From Nitrospinota bacterium (GTDB lineage: Bacteria; UBA8248), in NCBI GenBank assembly GCA_003506735.1, contig DNYS01000063.1, forward strand, positions 5,888-14,197: DNA of 8,310 nucleotides. Reading direction: 5' to 3'. The position numbers and the translations under genes are program-made. Within the stretch, counting starts at the first letter, position 1. Every line of letters starts with the position of its first letter. Of the stretch, positions 1 through 6,156 are shown piece by piece. The notes under the pieces are model-generated. The model searched no databases. It was not told where the DNA came from and saw only the letters and a program-made list of their open reading frames with translations.

Positions 1-194
1 AACATGCGCCGCCTTGTCTGGTTGGCGAGAGACGGGATACCTGCGCGCGCATGAGAAAAATCGGCCATCGGGAGGTTCTTCGGGGTTCCGGTGGCCGAAG
101 ATAAGATGAAAAATGGGTACGAATTGTGGCTAAAATGCTATGACAACATAGAATCGGGGGATATTGGGCGGTTTTTAGAGGTTCCCTAAAGTTA
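1..194. other. Non-coding left edge, downstream of the nitrile hydratase operon
   Basis: No gene can be supported. A short open stretch on the plus strand (1-54, ending in TGA) could be the tail of a gene entering from the left, but it is too short to judge. A 5-bp hairpin at 139-152 has no T-tract. No convincing operon terminator is visible. Confidence 0.5.
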
Positions 195-1604
195 TTACAC
201 CATCGCTGCCTGGGCAATAAGCATGCCGAGGATGGGCCTGATGTTGGGCTGGGTGTCGATGGATTCGAGGGAGGCGAGGGCTTCCTCGAGGCAGGCGGCG
301 TCGAGCGAGTGGACGGCGTTCGAGGCGCACTCCATGAATTTGGCGCGGCGCTCGGTATCGGTCAGCGGCCAGGCGGGCGAGCCCTTCACTTTTTCGTGGG
401 TGATGTCGGCACTTCGCCCGTCCTTGAGGCGGACGGCGACGCGCGAGAGGCGGAAGGGCGCGTTTCCGTCCGGAACATGATCGCCTCCCTCCCAGATATG
501 GACGCCGATGCGCCCGGCGAGGGCTTTGATTTCCTCGCCCGAGCGGACTTTTTGCGGCTCGAAGGCGCGAATCCCCGGCGGGCCGTGAAGGAGGGTGTGG
601 GCGCAGGTCCACTGGGCGCTGAACTGGGCGTCCACCTGGGGGTTCTGGCGAATCTCGAAGGGCTCTCCCACCATCGAGTAGGAGTAGCGTGTCACCCAGA
701 CGTCGGCGGATTCGATGTCCTCTTGAGAAAATTCTCCGAGCTTCGCTTTCACTTCCTCGGCGGCGCTGATGACCCCGTGGTTCGAGCGGCAGCAGGGGTA
801 GGGTTTGACGGAGGTTTGGCTCATCTCCCACCGCTCGCCCAGGCCGCCGGTTAGGGCGGCCGGGTCGCCCTTGCCGCCTCCGAAAAGCTCGAAAATACCG
901 TCCGCGCCCTCGGCGATGCGGCGGGGTCCGGTTGCGCCGATCTGGGCGAAGGCCGCCGCCTGGACCCCGGCCTGGGCGCTGAAGGCGGGCTGAAGGCGCT
1001 TGGCCAGGGTGGCGTCGAGAACGGCCTGGCGGTTTCCGTGGGTCTGGGCGTAGCCGAGGCCGGCGGCGTCCGCGATGACTTCCGGAGCCAGCCCCATGAT
1101 TTTCGCCGCGCCCGCAGCCGCGCCGATGGTGCCGAAAATCGAGGTGGGCAGCCAGCCCGAATGAATGTGGTCGCGGACGGAATAGCCCAGGCGAATCGTA
1201 ATCTCGGCCGCCCCGGCGAGGGCCGCGATGAAGTCTTTCCCGGAGATGGGGCCCCCGGTACTTTCGGCGGCGGCGAGAATCGCCGGGAGGACGGTGACGA
1301 AAACGTGAATCGAGGTGGGGTCGTGGGTGTCGTCGTAATCGTAGGAGTGGATCATGGCGGCGTTCAGCAGGGCCGCCGCGGGGGCGGGGAGTCGGTGCCC
1401 GTGCACGAGAACGGTGGCCTCGGGCGCGCCGCCCCAGCGAAGGTGGAGCTCGATGAGTTCGGCGTTCACGGGCGCGGACGAGCCCGCCAGGGCGCAGCCG
1501 AGGTTGTCGATGACGAAGGTGCACGCGGCGCGGACCGCCTCGCCGGACAGATCCTCGAAGCGGAGGCCGGCGTACCAGCCGATGAGTTTTTCGGCCGGGT
1601 CCAT
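195..1604 (-). CDS. MmgE/PrpD family protein (2-methylcitrate dehydratase-like lyase/isomerase)
   Basis: A 469-residue protein, about the usual length for the MmgE/PrpD family, which contains 2-methylcitrate dehydratase, cis-aconitate decarboxylase and iminodisuccinate epimerase. Visible family signatures are the acidic stretch HSYDYDDTHDP at residues 86-96, the segment KRLQPAFSAQAG at 202-213 followed by GATGP at 223-227, and VKPYPCCRSNHG at 266-277, where the family has its Lys-Pro-Tyr-Pro and His positions. The frame is open upstream to 1898, but residues before the Met at 1604 look like non-coding translation. This Met overlaps the alpha-subunit stop as TAATG, which implies translational coupling. 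The gene ends with tandem stops TAA TAA. It is the last gene of the nitrile hydratase operon, so it probably acts on a carboxylate made downstream of nitrile hydration. The family is clear; the substrate is unknown. Confidence 0.9.
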   Translation of the reverse strand: MDPAEKLIGWYAGLRFEDLSGEAVRAACTFVIDNLGCALAGSSAPVNAELIELHLRWGGAPEATVLVHGHRLPAPAAALLNAAMIHSYDYDDTHDPTSIHVFVTVLPAILAAAESTGGPISGKDFIAALAGAAEITIRLGYSVRDHIHSGWLPTSIFGTIGAAAGAAKIMGLAPEVIADAAGLGYAQTHGNRQAVLDATLAKRLQPAFSAQAGVQAAAFAQIGATGPRRIAEGADGIFELFGGGKGDPAALTGGLGERWEMSQTSVKPYPCCRSNHGVISAAEEVKAKLGEFSQEDIESADVWVTRYSYSMVGEPFEIRQNPQVDAQFSAQWTCAHTLLHGPPGIRAFEPQKVRSGEEIKALAGRIGVHIWEGGDHVPDGNAPFRLSRVAVRLKDGRSADITHEKVKGSPAWPLTDTERRAKFMECASNAVHSLDAACLEEALASLESIDTQPNIRPILGMLIAQAAMV

Positions 1605-2242
1605 TACGAAGCCACGGCTTCGGCGCGGGGGACGGCCACGCCGATCATGCAATCGCGCGTGACGAGGGCGGCGAGCTCTTCCTCGCCCAGGTTCTCGGCG
1701 CCCTCGGGCCGCCGGGGGAGAACCATGTAGCGCATGTCGGCGGTGGAGTCGTGGACGCGGATCGTCACGCTCTCGGGTAGCTCGAGTCCGAATTCGACCA
1801 GGACGGCCCGGGGTTCGCGCACGGCGCGGCTCCGGTAGGCGCGCGATTTGTACCAGTCCGGCGGCAGACCGATGAGGTTCCGGGGATAGCAGGAGCAAAG
1901 CGTGCAGACGATGACGTTGTGGACGGTTTCGGTGTTCTCGACGGCAATGAGGAAGTAGGTCCGGCCCATGGCGATCCCCATTTCCTCGCAGGCGGCAGTG
2001 CCGTTGGCGAAGAGGCGCTCTTTGTAGGCAGGGTCGGTCCAGGCGCGCGCGACGACGACGGCCCCCTTGGCGGGGGTTCGCTGGTCCATCTTCTCCACCT
2101 CGCGGCGCACGTCGTCCGCGGTAAAGACGCCCTTTTCGATGAGCAGCTCGCGCACGGCGATTTCCCTGATCTGGTAGTGGGTCAGTGGACCGTCATGGCC
2201 GGGCGGGGGAGCGTGGTCGTGGCCGTTATGGGAATCGCTCAT
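1604..2242 (-). CDS. nthA: Nitrile hydratase alpha subunit, cobalt-type motif (possible thiocyanate hydrolase gamma-like)
   Basis: A 212-residue catalytic subunit of the nitrile hydratase/thiocyanate hydrolase family. It carries the metal-claw motif VCTLCSC at residues 112-118, with Cys113, Cys116 and Cys118. In the family these bind a low-spin metal, and the last two motif thiols are oxidised after translation. Thr rather than Ser after the first Cys is the cobalt-type signature. GLPPDWYKS (125-133), REPRAVLVEFG (142-152), the DSTADMRYMVLP block (165-176) and the RDCMIGVAVP C-terminus are all family-typical. Where many nitrile hydratases read YPW after the motif, this one reads YPR (119-121). 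The N-terminus is His-rich (five His in residues 1-16). A GGAG-type ribosome site lies about 9 nt before the ATG. The gene sits 53 nt after the C-half of beta and overlaps the next gene by one base. The symbol reflects the family; the substrate (nitrile or thiocyanate) is not settled. Confidence 0.93.
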   Translation of the reverse strand: MSDSHNGHDHAPPPGHDGPLTHYQIREIAVRELLIEKGVFTADDVRREVEKMDQRTPAKGAVVVARAWTDPAYKERLFANGTAACEEMGIAMGRTYFLIAVENTETVHNVIVCTLCSCYPRNLIGLPPDWYKSRAYRSRAVREPRAVLVEFGLELPESVTIRVHDSTADMRYMVLPRRPEGAENLGEEELAALVTRDCMIGVAVPRAEAVAS

Positions 2243-2281
2243 GATCTATGTCTCCACCAAATCGGCACAAAATGGGCACTT

Positions 2282-2311
2282 ATTCGGCACGTCCGCTAAT
2301 TCGGCACGTCC
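2282..2311. repeat. 13-bp direct repeat at the end of the beta C-half gene
   Basis: The 13-mer ATTCGGCACGTCC occurs at 2282-2294 and again at 2299-2311, offset by 17 bases. One copy encodes the last residues and the start of the stop codon of the beta C-half gene; the other lies just past it. It looks like a short tandem duplication. A partial copy (ATCGGCAC) occurs a little to the left, near 2269. Confidence 0.7.
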
Positions 2312-2595
2312 TCGGCCGGTTCGAGCCAGTGTTCGAAAATTTCCACGTCAACGGTGTCGCCATCGGGGCCGGTGTATTCGGGCCATAAATGGTGCTGGTT
2401 GAAGCGCACCCGGTAGAGCGCCCGGAGGGGCAGGCCGTCCCGCGCGTAGGCAAGCTCCTCGGGATTGGCGAAATCGCCGCAGACCCGCTCGACGACGCCG
2501 GTCCTGCCCTTGACGTAGTGGGGGGTGCGGAGGTGGCCGATCGAGGGGGCCCGCCGCACCGCCACCGGGTCGCCCGGTTTGAATTTGGCCGCCAT
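2296..2595 (-). CDS. Nitrile hydratase beta subunit, C-terminal half (SH3-like domain) as a separate protein
   Basis: A 99-residue protein matching only the C-terminal SH3-like half of nitrile hydratase beta. It starts FKPGDPVAVR (residues 5-14), followed by GHLRTPHYVKGRTGVVERV (20-38), which corresponds to the family block GHTRxPRYxRGxxGVV. Arg23 sits where the conserved beta Arg contacts the oxidised cysteines. LYRVRFNQHHLW (60-71) and VEIFEHWLEP (83-92) follow, as in the family. Full-length beta subunits are roughly 210-240 residues; here the N-terminal half is a separate upstream gene in a different frame, 22 nt away. A GGGGAG stretch lies about 11 nt before the ATG. In thiocyanate hydrolase the equivalent protein is the alpha subunit; in three-subunit nitrile hydratases it is one of the two small subunits. 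The assignment is secure at family level. Confidence 0.9.
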   Translation of the reverse strand: MAAKFKPGDPVAVRRAPSIGHLRTPHYVKGRTGVVERVCGDFANPEELAYARDGLPLRALYRVRFNQHHLWPEYTGPDGDTVDVEIFEHWLEPAEDVPN

Positions 2596-2617
2596 GCTCA
2601 GATTTCTCCCCGCATGT

Positions 2618-2938
2618 TCAACCCGTTTCCTGGCGCGCTTCGATCTCGGCCATCTTCCGGCCCAACTCTTCGGAGGTGATAGCCCCCCGCTCGAGGAGGG
2701 CGTTCGAGATCGATGTGATCCAGCGCTCGTAGTAGCTCATCTCGTAGGCCTTCGGGCCGATCGACTCGATGCCCCGGCGGAGCTCGTCTACCCGGACGAG
2801 CTTGGGCTCTCTGGCGGAGAGGAGCATGAGCAGGGCGTCCACCCGCTTTTCCCACAGGGCGTAGTCGTGCTCGGACCGGTCGATGGAGCCTCCGCCCGGT
2901 TCGCCGCCGATGTCGTGATAGCCGTGATGGTCGTCCAT
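2618..2938 (-). CDS. Nitrile hydratase beta subunit, N-terminal half as a separate protein
   Basis: A 106-residue protein matching the N-terminal helical half of nitrile hydratase beta. It opens with HDIGGEPGGG (residues 8-17), the counterpart of the family's HDVGGMxGFG. Next comes the helical stretch WEKRVDALLMLL (29-40), then VDELRRGIESI (50-60) and MSYYERWITSI (67-77). Arg72 in YYERW corresponds to the second conserved beta Arg at the active site. It ends with LERGAITSEEL (82-92). The roughly 40-residue linker that joins the halves in fused beta subunits is absent. Nitrile hydratase activators (p14K/P15K) resemble this half too, but this protein has no cysteine and so lacks their CxCC-type motif; a beta role is therefore more likely. 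It is the first gene of the operon, with an AGGAG site at 2947-2951, 8 nt before the ATG. Confidence 0.85.
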   Translation of the reverse strand: MDDHHGYHDIGGEPGGGSIDRSEHDYALWEKRVDALLMLLSAREPKLVRVDELRRGIESIGPKAYEMSYYERWITSISNALLERGAITSEELGRKMAEIEARQETG

Positions 2939-3203
2939 GCCGCGATCTCCTGAATATCTCGGTTAGGGGAAGAATGTCACCGGGAGGCCCCGGGCGCAAC
3001 AGGAGAGAAACCCCGAACCACCGCGCATTTCCGGTAGCTTCCATTTTATCGAACGGACGTATGTTTCATGCGCTCGCAGCGGGCCGGCCGCCGGCGGGGG
3101 GCAAACGGGCCGGATTTTACCGGAAAAATGGGGGTGCGCAGGCGCTGGAGGCCGCCGGATTCTCCTTTGGCTCACGGTCGGAAGCGGGTTTTTGATTCCC
3201 CGG
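2939..3203. other. Intergenic region before the nitrile hydratase operon
   Basis: A 265-nt gap between the Met-rich protein gene and the first nitrile hydratase gene, both on the minus strand. It should hold the operon promoter, but I find no convincing -35/-10 pair: a TAAAAT on the minus strand near 3045 lacks a well-placed -35. Apart from the AGGAG at 2947-2951 and a GC-rich palindromic patch near 3081-3098, nothing clear is seen. Confidence 0.5.
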
Positions 3204-3812
3204 CTAGCGTTTTCCGCCGGGCCAGCTCAAAAACGGCATGTTCACGACGATGCCGGGCTCCTTAATCGTCACCTCGCCGCTTTTGAGCGCCCTCTGAACC
3301 CCGGCCGCCGACTTGAGCCGCCGGGCGGCGGAGGGGTTCTTCCAGGTGACGAGGCTGATATGTCTCAAGGGAGAGTAGCCGGGGGTTCCCGGCGGGTTTT
3401 CGAATACGTCGGCCTGGTACCCGAGGGGCCCCATGGGCCCGCCCATTTTCAGGCCGTTTGTGAAGACATAGACCCGGGCGAGCGCATCCTTTGGCAGTTT
3501 GGCCAGCGCCGGCACGACCAGAACGGGGGAGCCGCCCATCATGTTGGTTAAAATCTTTGCGATTTTCGGGTCCGAGGTCTCGGTGTGAATAAACAGGATG
3601 GTTTTTCCTTCGCTGTAGCCCGTGACGGGAGGAACGACCGGCGCATTCTTGACCGCCATTCCGCTCATGGACATCGTCCCCTTGCTCATAGGAGTCATTC
3701 TCTTCATGCCCTGCATTTCCTTCATGCCCTGGGACAGAGCAGAAGAGGGGGCGAGCAAGGTCATCGTCAGTGCGGCGGTGTAGATAGCGGTGTTTTTCGA
3801 TAGATACATCAT
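3204..3812 (-). CDS. Secreted Met-rich protein, DUF7482-like
   Basis: A 202-residue exported protein. Residues 1-28 form a signal peptide: Lys6, a hydrophobic core over 8-21, and a likely cleavage after ALSQ. The next segment (30-52) has eight Met in 23 residues, the kind of Met-rich tract that binds copper(I) or silver in periplasmic proteins. The globular part includes YSEGKTILFIHTETSD (66-81), LTNMMGGSPVLVVP (88-101), VYVFTNGLKMGGPMG (114-128), YSPLRHISLVTWK (146-158) and the C-terminal PGIVVNMPFLSWPGG (186-200). I recognise these as typical of a family of periplasmic proteins of unknown function (I recall the label DUF7482, not verified). A GGAG at 3818-3821 precedes two consecutive ATGs; the first is used here. 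The metal link is inferred from the Met tract and the promoter shape only. Confidence 0.75.
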   Translation of the reverse strand: MMYLSKNTAIYTAALTMTLLAPSSALSQGMKEMQGMKRMTPMSKGTMSMSGMAVKNAPVVPPVTGYSEGKTILFIHTETSDPKIAKILTNMMGGSPVLVVPALAKLPKDALARVYVFTNGLKMGGPMGPLGYQADVFENPPGTPGYSPLRHISLVTWKNPSAARRLKSAAGVQRALKSGEVTIKEPGIVVNMPFLSWPGGKR

Positions 3813-3874
3813 GAATTCTCCGAAACTTTACGGCGAAAGTGGAATTGGGGCCTCAGGGTCCAGGATCGGATGAG

Positions 3875-3906
3875 ATTTCACAAGCCGTATGCCGGTACGG
3901 GGTCAA
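3875..3906 (-). promoter_or_regulatory. Possible MerR-type promoter/operator of the Met-rich protein gene
   Basis: On the minus strand TTGACC (3906-3901) is followed after 20 nt by TGAAAT (3880-3875). The spacer contains the dyad CCGTA-N6-TACGG (3900-3885). A 19-20 nt spacer with a dyad inside it is the layout of promoters controlled by MerR-family metal regulators. The -10 match is weak (4 of 6) and no MerR gene is in the window, so this is a suggestion. A start near 3868 would leave a leader of about 56 nt. Confidence 0.3.
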
Positions 3907-4023
3907 GCTGCGTCCGGGGGAGGGAAGATCGGGGGTTTGAGGGAGTTTCCCGGGTCATGTTTCTAAAGGCCGCTGGAACCGGCGCGGGATGGAGGACCCG
4001 GAGGCGCGCGGAATGTCCGTGAG

Positions 4024-4039
4024 GGAACCAAATGGTTCC
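4024..4039 (-). terminator. Hairpin shortly after the cyclase gene
   Basis: GGAACC and GGTTCC flank a 4-base loop, giving a perfect 6-bp stem, beginning about 23 nt past the cyclase stop. No T-tract follows on the minus strand, so it is not a canonical intrinsic terminator; it may only protect the 3' end. Confidence 0.3.
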
Positions 4040-4062
4040 AGCATGCATAGAGGCGGAAAGGC

Positions 4063-5925
4063 TTATATAGCGGAGGGATTTTCCTGGGCCGCGGCCGCGC
4101 GTTGGTTCGCGAGGAAAGATTTGCAGTCCTCGGGAAGGGAGGTGAAAGCAAGGTTCATCTGGGAGAACTTTTCATCCCCGTTAGCAGGGCCCACTTTCAT
4201 GACCTTGGCATAGGCCTCCGACAACCCCTCGGCCCCGGGGCCGCCGAATTTCATTTTGAGCGTGGAGAGAATTTCCACCTTCTTCTCAAGGATTGCATCG
4301 GCCGAGGTTTCGGACAGCTGCAGGATCTTCCCGGCGATGGCGTTTTCCGAGACGGTTTTTTCCTCAAGCGCGTAAAAATGGACGGGAAGGGGCGAGGAGA
4401 GGGTGACAAATACTTCGGGGGCTTTTTCCGGAATCCGGCAGGCGAACTTCCCCCGGATGCCCGCTACGTCGAGGACCGTCACCGGCCTGTCCAGCCCCTT
4501 GAACTGGACGTCGATGGTGCCCTGCGTGTCTACGATGTCTTTAATTTGTTCGTGCGTGGTGGGGCTGATGAGAATTTGCGCCCCCACCGTATAGGATTCG
4601 ATGCGGTAGGCCGTATTGATGGTAGTTCCGATGGCGCTGTATTTTTTTCTTTTCTCGGAGCCGATATTTCCGATGATGACCTCACCGGTGTTGATTCCGA
4701 TTCCCATCTTCAAATCGGGCAAGTTCCTCCGGTGCTGCCCGGCGTTGACCGCCTCCATGGCGTTTTGCATCTCGATTGCGCAGGCAACGGCCCGGTCGGG
4801 GCCGTCCTCAGCCTCGATGGGCGCACCGAAAAAAGCGAGGATGCCGTCCCCCTGAAATTCATCCACGGTCCCGCCGAACCGGGTGATGGTGTCGATCATG
4901 TGTTCCAGGTAGCCGTTGATGATCTCGATGACGTCTTGCGGCTCCAAGCGCGAGGACATGGCCGTGAAGCCTCGAAGGTCGGAAACCAGCAGGGTGATTT
5001 CGCGGAGTTCCCCGCCCAGGCGGAGGCTGTCGGGAGAGGTCAGCAACTCGTCCACGACTTCCTGACTGACGTAGCGGCCGAAGGTGTCACGGATAAAGTC
5101 GCGCTGCTTGAGTCCCTCGATCATGTGGCGGAAACTGGCCGCCAGGCGGCCCACTTCATCCCGGCTTTTGGGTTCTGGAATGGCGACATCGAGATTGCCC
5201 TCGCTGACCTCGTCGGCGGCGCGTGTCAGAACCCCCAGGAGGCGGAGCATCCGGGCCAAAAGGAACCCGAAGAGCGCAAGCCCGGCGATGAGTATAGCGG
5301 CGGTCAGACTGATCAGCCAGGTCGTCTTCTCCATTACTGCTTTGTCCACCGGATTGGCGAACTTGTTCAACATCAGGATCGCCACGACTTTTCCGTTCAG
5401 CTTGAGCGGGGCGTTGATCTGGAGGAACTGGTCAAATCCCTGTTCTTTACCAAAAAGCTGGCTGTGCATAATCCGGCCCGAATTCCAGGTGTCGTTCGTG
5501 CCTTTGAAAGTGCCAGGAAAAATTTTGTGGATATGCACGGGCTGGCCAATTTTGAATCCGCCGTGGCCAGCGGCGACGAATACATATTTGCCGCTCGGCT
5601 GGCGGCGCATAATGATGGCGTTATCCACAATGAATTCTTTTTTGATCCTGTTGAGCGTTTTCAAGAGGTCTTTGTAGTCGGGGGTGCGCATGTCCGCAGG
5701 CGTGCGCAGGGCGTGGATTCCCTCCACGCCCAGATAAGAGGTGCCCCTTTCGGCGAAAAAATCGAGCTTCGAGGCGAGGACTTGGATTTCGTAGTCGCGA
5801 CTGTCCTGGTAGTAGCTCAGCGAAAGCGGCAGGACGACGGCGAGCAGAATCAGGAGAAACAACATTATGTATTTGAAAACGAATTGAACCGGCAGACATG
5901 GTCGATGAGGCCCAGGCGGCGGCAT
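4063..5925 (-). CDS. Membrane class III adenylate/guanylate cyclase with sensor, HAMP and C-terminal PilZ-like region
   Basis: A 620-residue enzyme numbered from the ATG at 5925. TM1 is at about 18-38, an extracytoplasmic CACHE-like sensor at 39-203, TM2 at 204-226 and HAMP at 227-278. The cyclase domain is at 305-490 and a PilZ-like region at about 505-605. Metal-binding aspartates Asp316 (VSDLRGFT) and Asp360 (DEFQGDGILAFFGAP) and transition-state residues Asn437 and Arg441 are present, so it should be active. The purine-specifying positions are Glu356 and Ser430 instead of the Lys and Asp/Thr of adenylate cyclases, so the product (cAMP or cGMP) is open. The start is uncertain. The ATG at 5925 has no ribosome site and its first 15 residues look non-coding. 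The ATG at 5865 overlaps the upstream stop as TAATG but would begin directly inside TM1. The expected role is signal sensing outside the cell and cyclic nucleotide synthesis in the cytoplasm. Confidence 0.92.
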   Translation of the reverse strand: MPPPGPHRPCLPVQFVFKYIMLFLLILLAVVLPLSLSYYQDSRDYEIQVLASKLDFFAERGTSYLGVEGIHALRTPADMRTPDYKDLLKTLNRIKKEFIVDNAIIMRRQPSGKYVFVAAGHGGFKIGQPVHIHKIFPGTFKGTNDTWNSGRIMHSQLFGKEQGFDQFLQINAPLKLNGKVVAILMLNKFANPVDKAVMEKTTWLISLTAAILIAGLALFGFLLARMLRLLGVLTRAADEVSEGNLDVAIPEPKSRDEVGRLAASFRHMIEGLKQRDFIRDTFGRYVSQEVVDELLTSPDSLRLGGELREITLLVSDLRGFTAMSSRLEPQDVIEIINGYLEHMIDTITRFGGTVDEFQGDGILAFFGAPIEAEDGPDRAVACAIEMQNAMEAVNAGQHRRNLPDLKMGIGINTGEVIIGNIGSEKRKKYSAIGTTINTAYRIESYTVGAQILISPTTHEQIKDIVDTQGTIDVQFKGLDRPVTVLDVAGIRGKFACRIPEKAPEVFVTLSSPLPVHFYALEEKTVSENAIAGKILQLSETSADAILEKKVEILSTLKMKFGGPGAEGLSEAYAKVMKVGPANGDEKFSQMNLAFTSLPEDCKSFLANQRAAAAQENPSAI

Positions 5926-6149
5926 TTGGCGCGGACGGTTTCGAGCTGGCGGGAGGAGATGCCGTACTGGGAAGGGAGGTCTGAGAAGCTGCTGAGAAAT
6001 CGGTCCTCTGCGTGCTTGAGCTCGGTAAATAGGAGAATAAAAACCTTTTGGTGGGCCCGGTTGCCGGGGAAAAGAAGCCGGGCAAGGTCATCGAGGCCGT
6101 GGGTGCGGGCGATGCGGTTAAAGCCCACCTCGATCTTGGCGGGGGGCAT
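5865..6149 (-). CDS. Small helix-turn-helix-like protein, probably lacking its C-terminus
   Basis: A 94-residue ORF beginning 7 nt after the stop of the LRV gene and ending exactly at an ATG of the cyclase gene (TAATG). Residues 4-45 look helical (KIEVGFNRIARTHGL, then RAHQKVFILLFTELK at 31-45). Residues 59-83 (PSQYGISSRQLETVRAKCRRLGLID) have the composition of a helix-turn-helix with a recognition helix. Composition and pattern are protein-like, unlike the other frames here. I recall similar winged-helix proteins continuing past the RFN at 87-89 into a wing; here the ORF stops five residues later, so it may be truncated. A GAGG lies about 10 nt before the ATG. The function is not recognised; DNA binding is inferred. 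Confidence 0.55.
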   Translation of the reverse strand: MPPAKIEVGFNRIARTHGLDDLARLLFPGNRAHQKVFILLFTELKHAEDRFLSSFSDLPSQYGISSRQLETVRAKCRRLGLIDHVCRFNSFSNT

Positions 6150-6156
6150 TTAGGGC

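Noticed and set aside
1..54. Short plus-strand frame open from the left edge to a TGA
   Set aside because: Seventeen codons are too few to tell a gene end from chance.
139..152. Hairpin CTATG-ACAA-CATAG as operon terminator
   Set aside because: Only five AT-containing pairs and no T-tract on the minus strand.
175..1524. 449-residue Arg/Pro-rich frame on the minus strand
   Set aside because: It overlaps the MmgE/PrpD gene in another frame and has the Arg/Pro-rich composition of GC-rich shadow translation.
1605..1898. Upstream extension of the MmgE/PrpD gene to 1898
   Set aside because: The added 98 residues are low-complexity Arg/Pro and overlap the well-conserved alpha subunit; the ATG at 1604 begins the family homology.
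3030..3075. TAAAAT on the minus strand near 3045 as promoter of the nitrile hydratase operon
   Set aside because: The nearest -35-like sequence (ATGAAA) matches poorly and the spacing is only about 14-15 nt.
4102..6153. 683-residue open frame on the plus strand
   Set aside because: It is the antisense shadow of the cyclase gene, whose catalytic motifs are intact; the plus-strand translation shows no recognisable domains.
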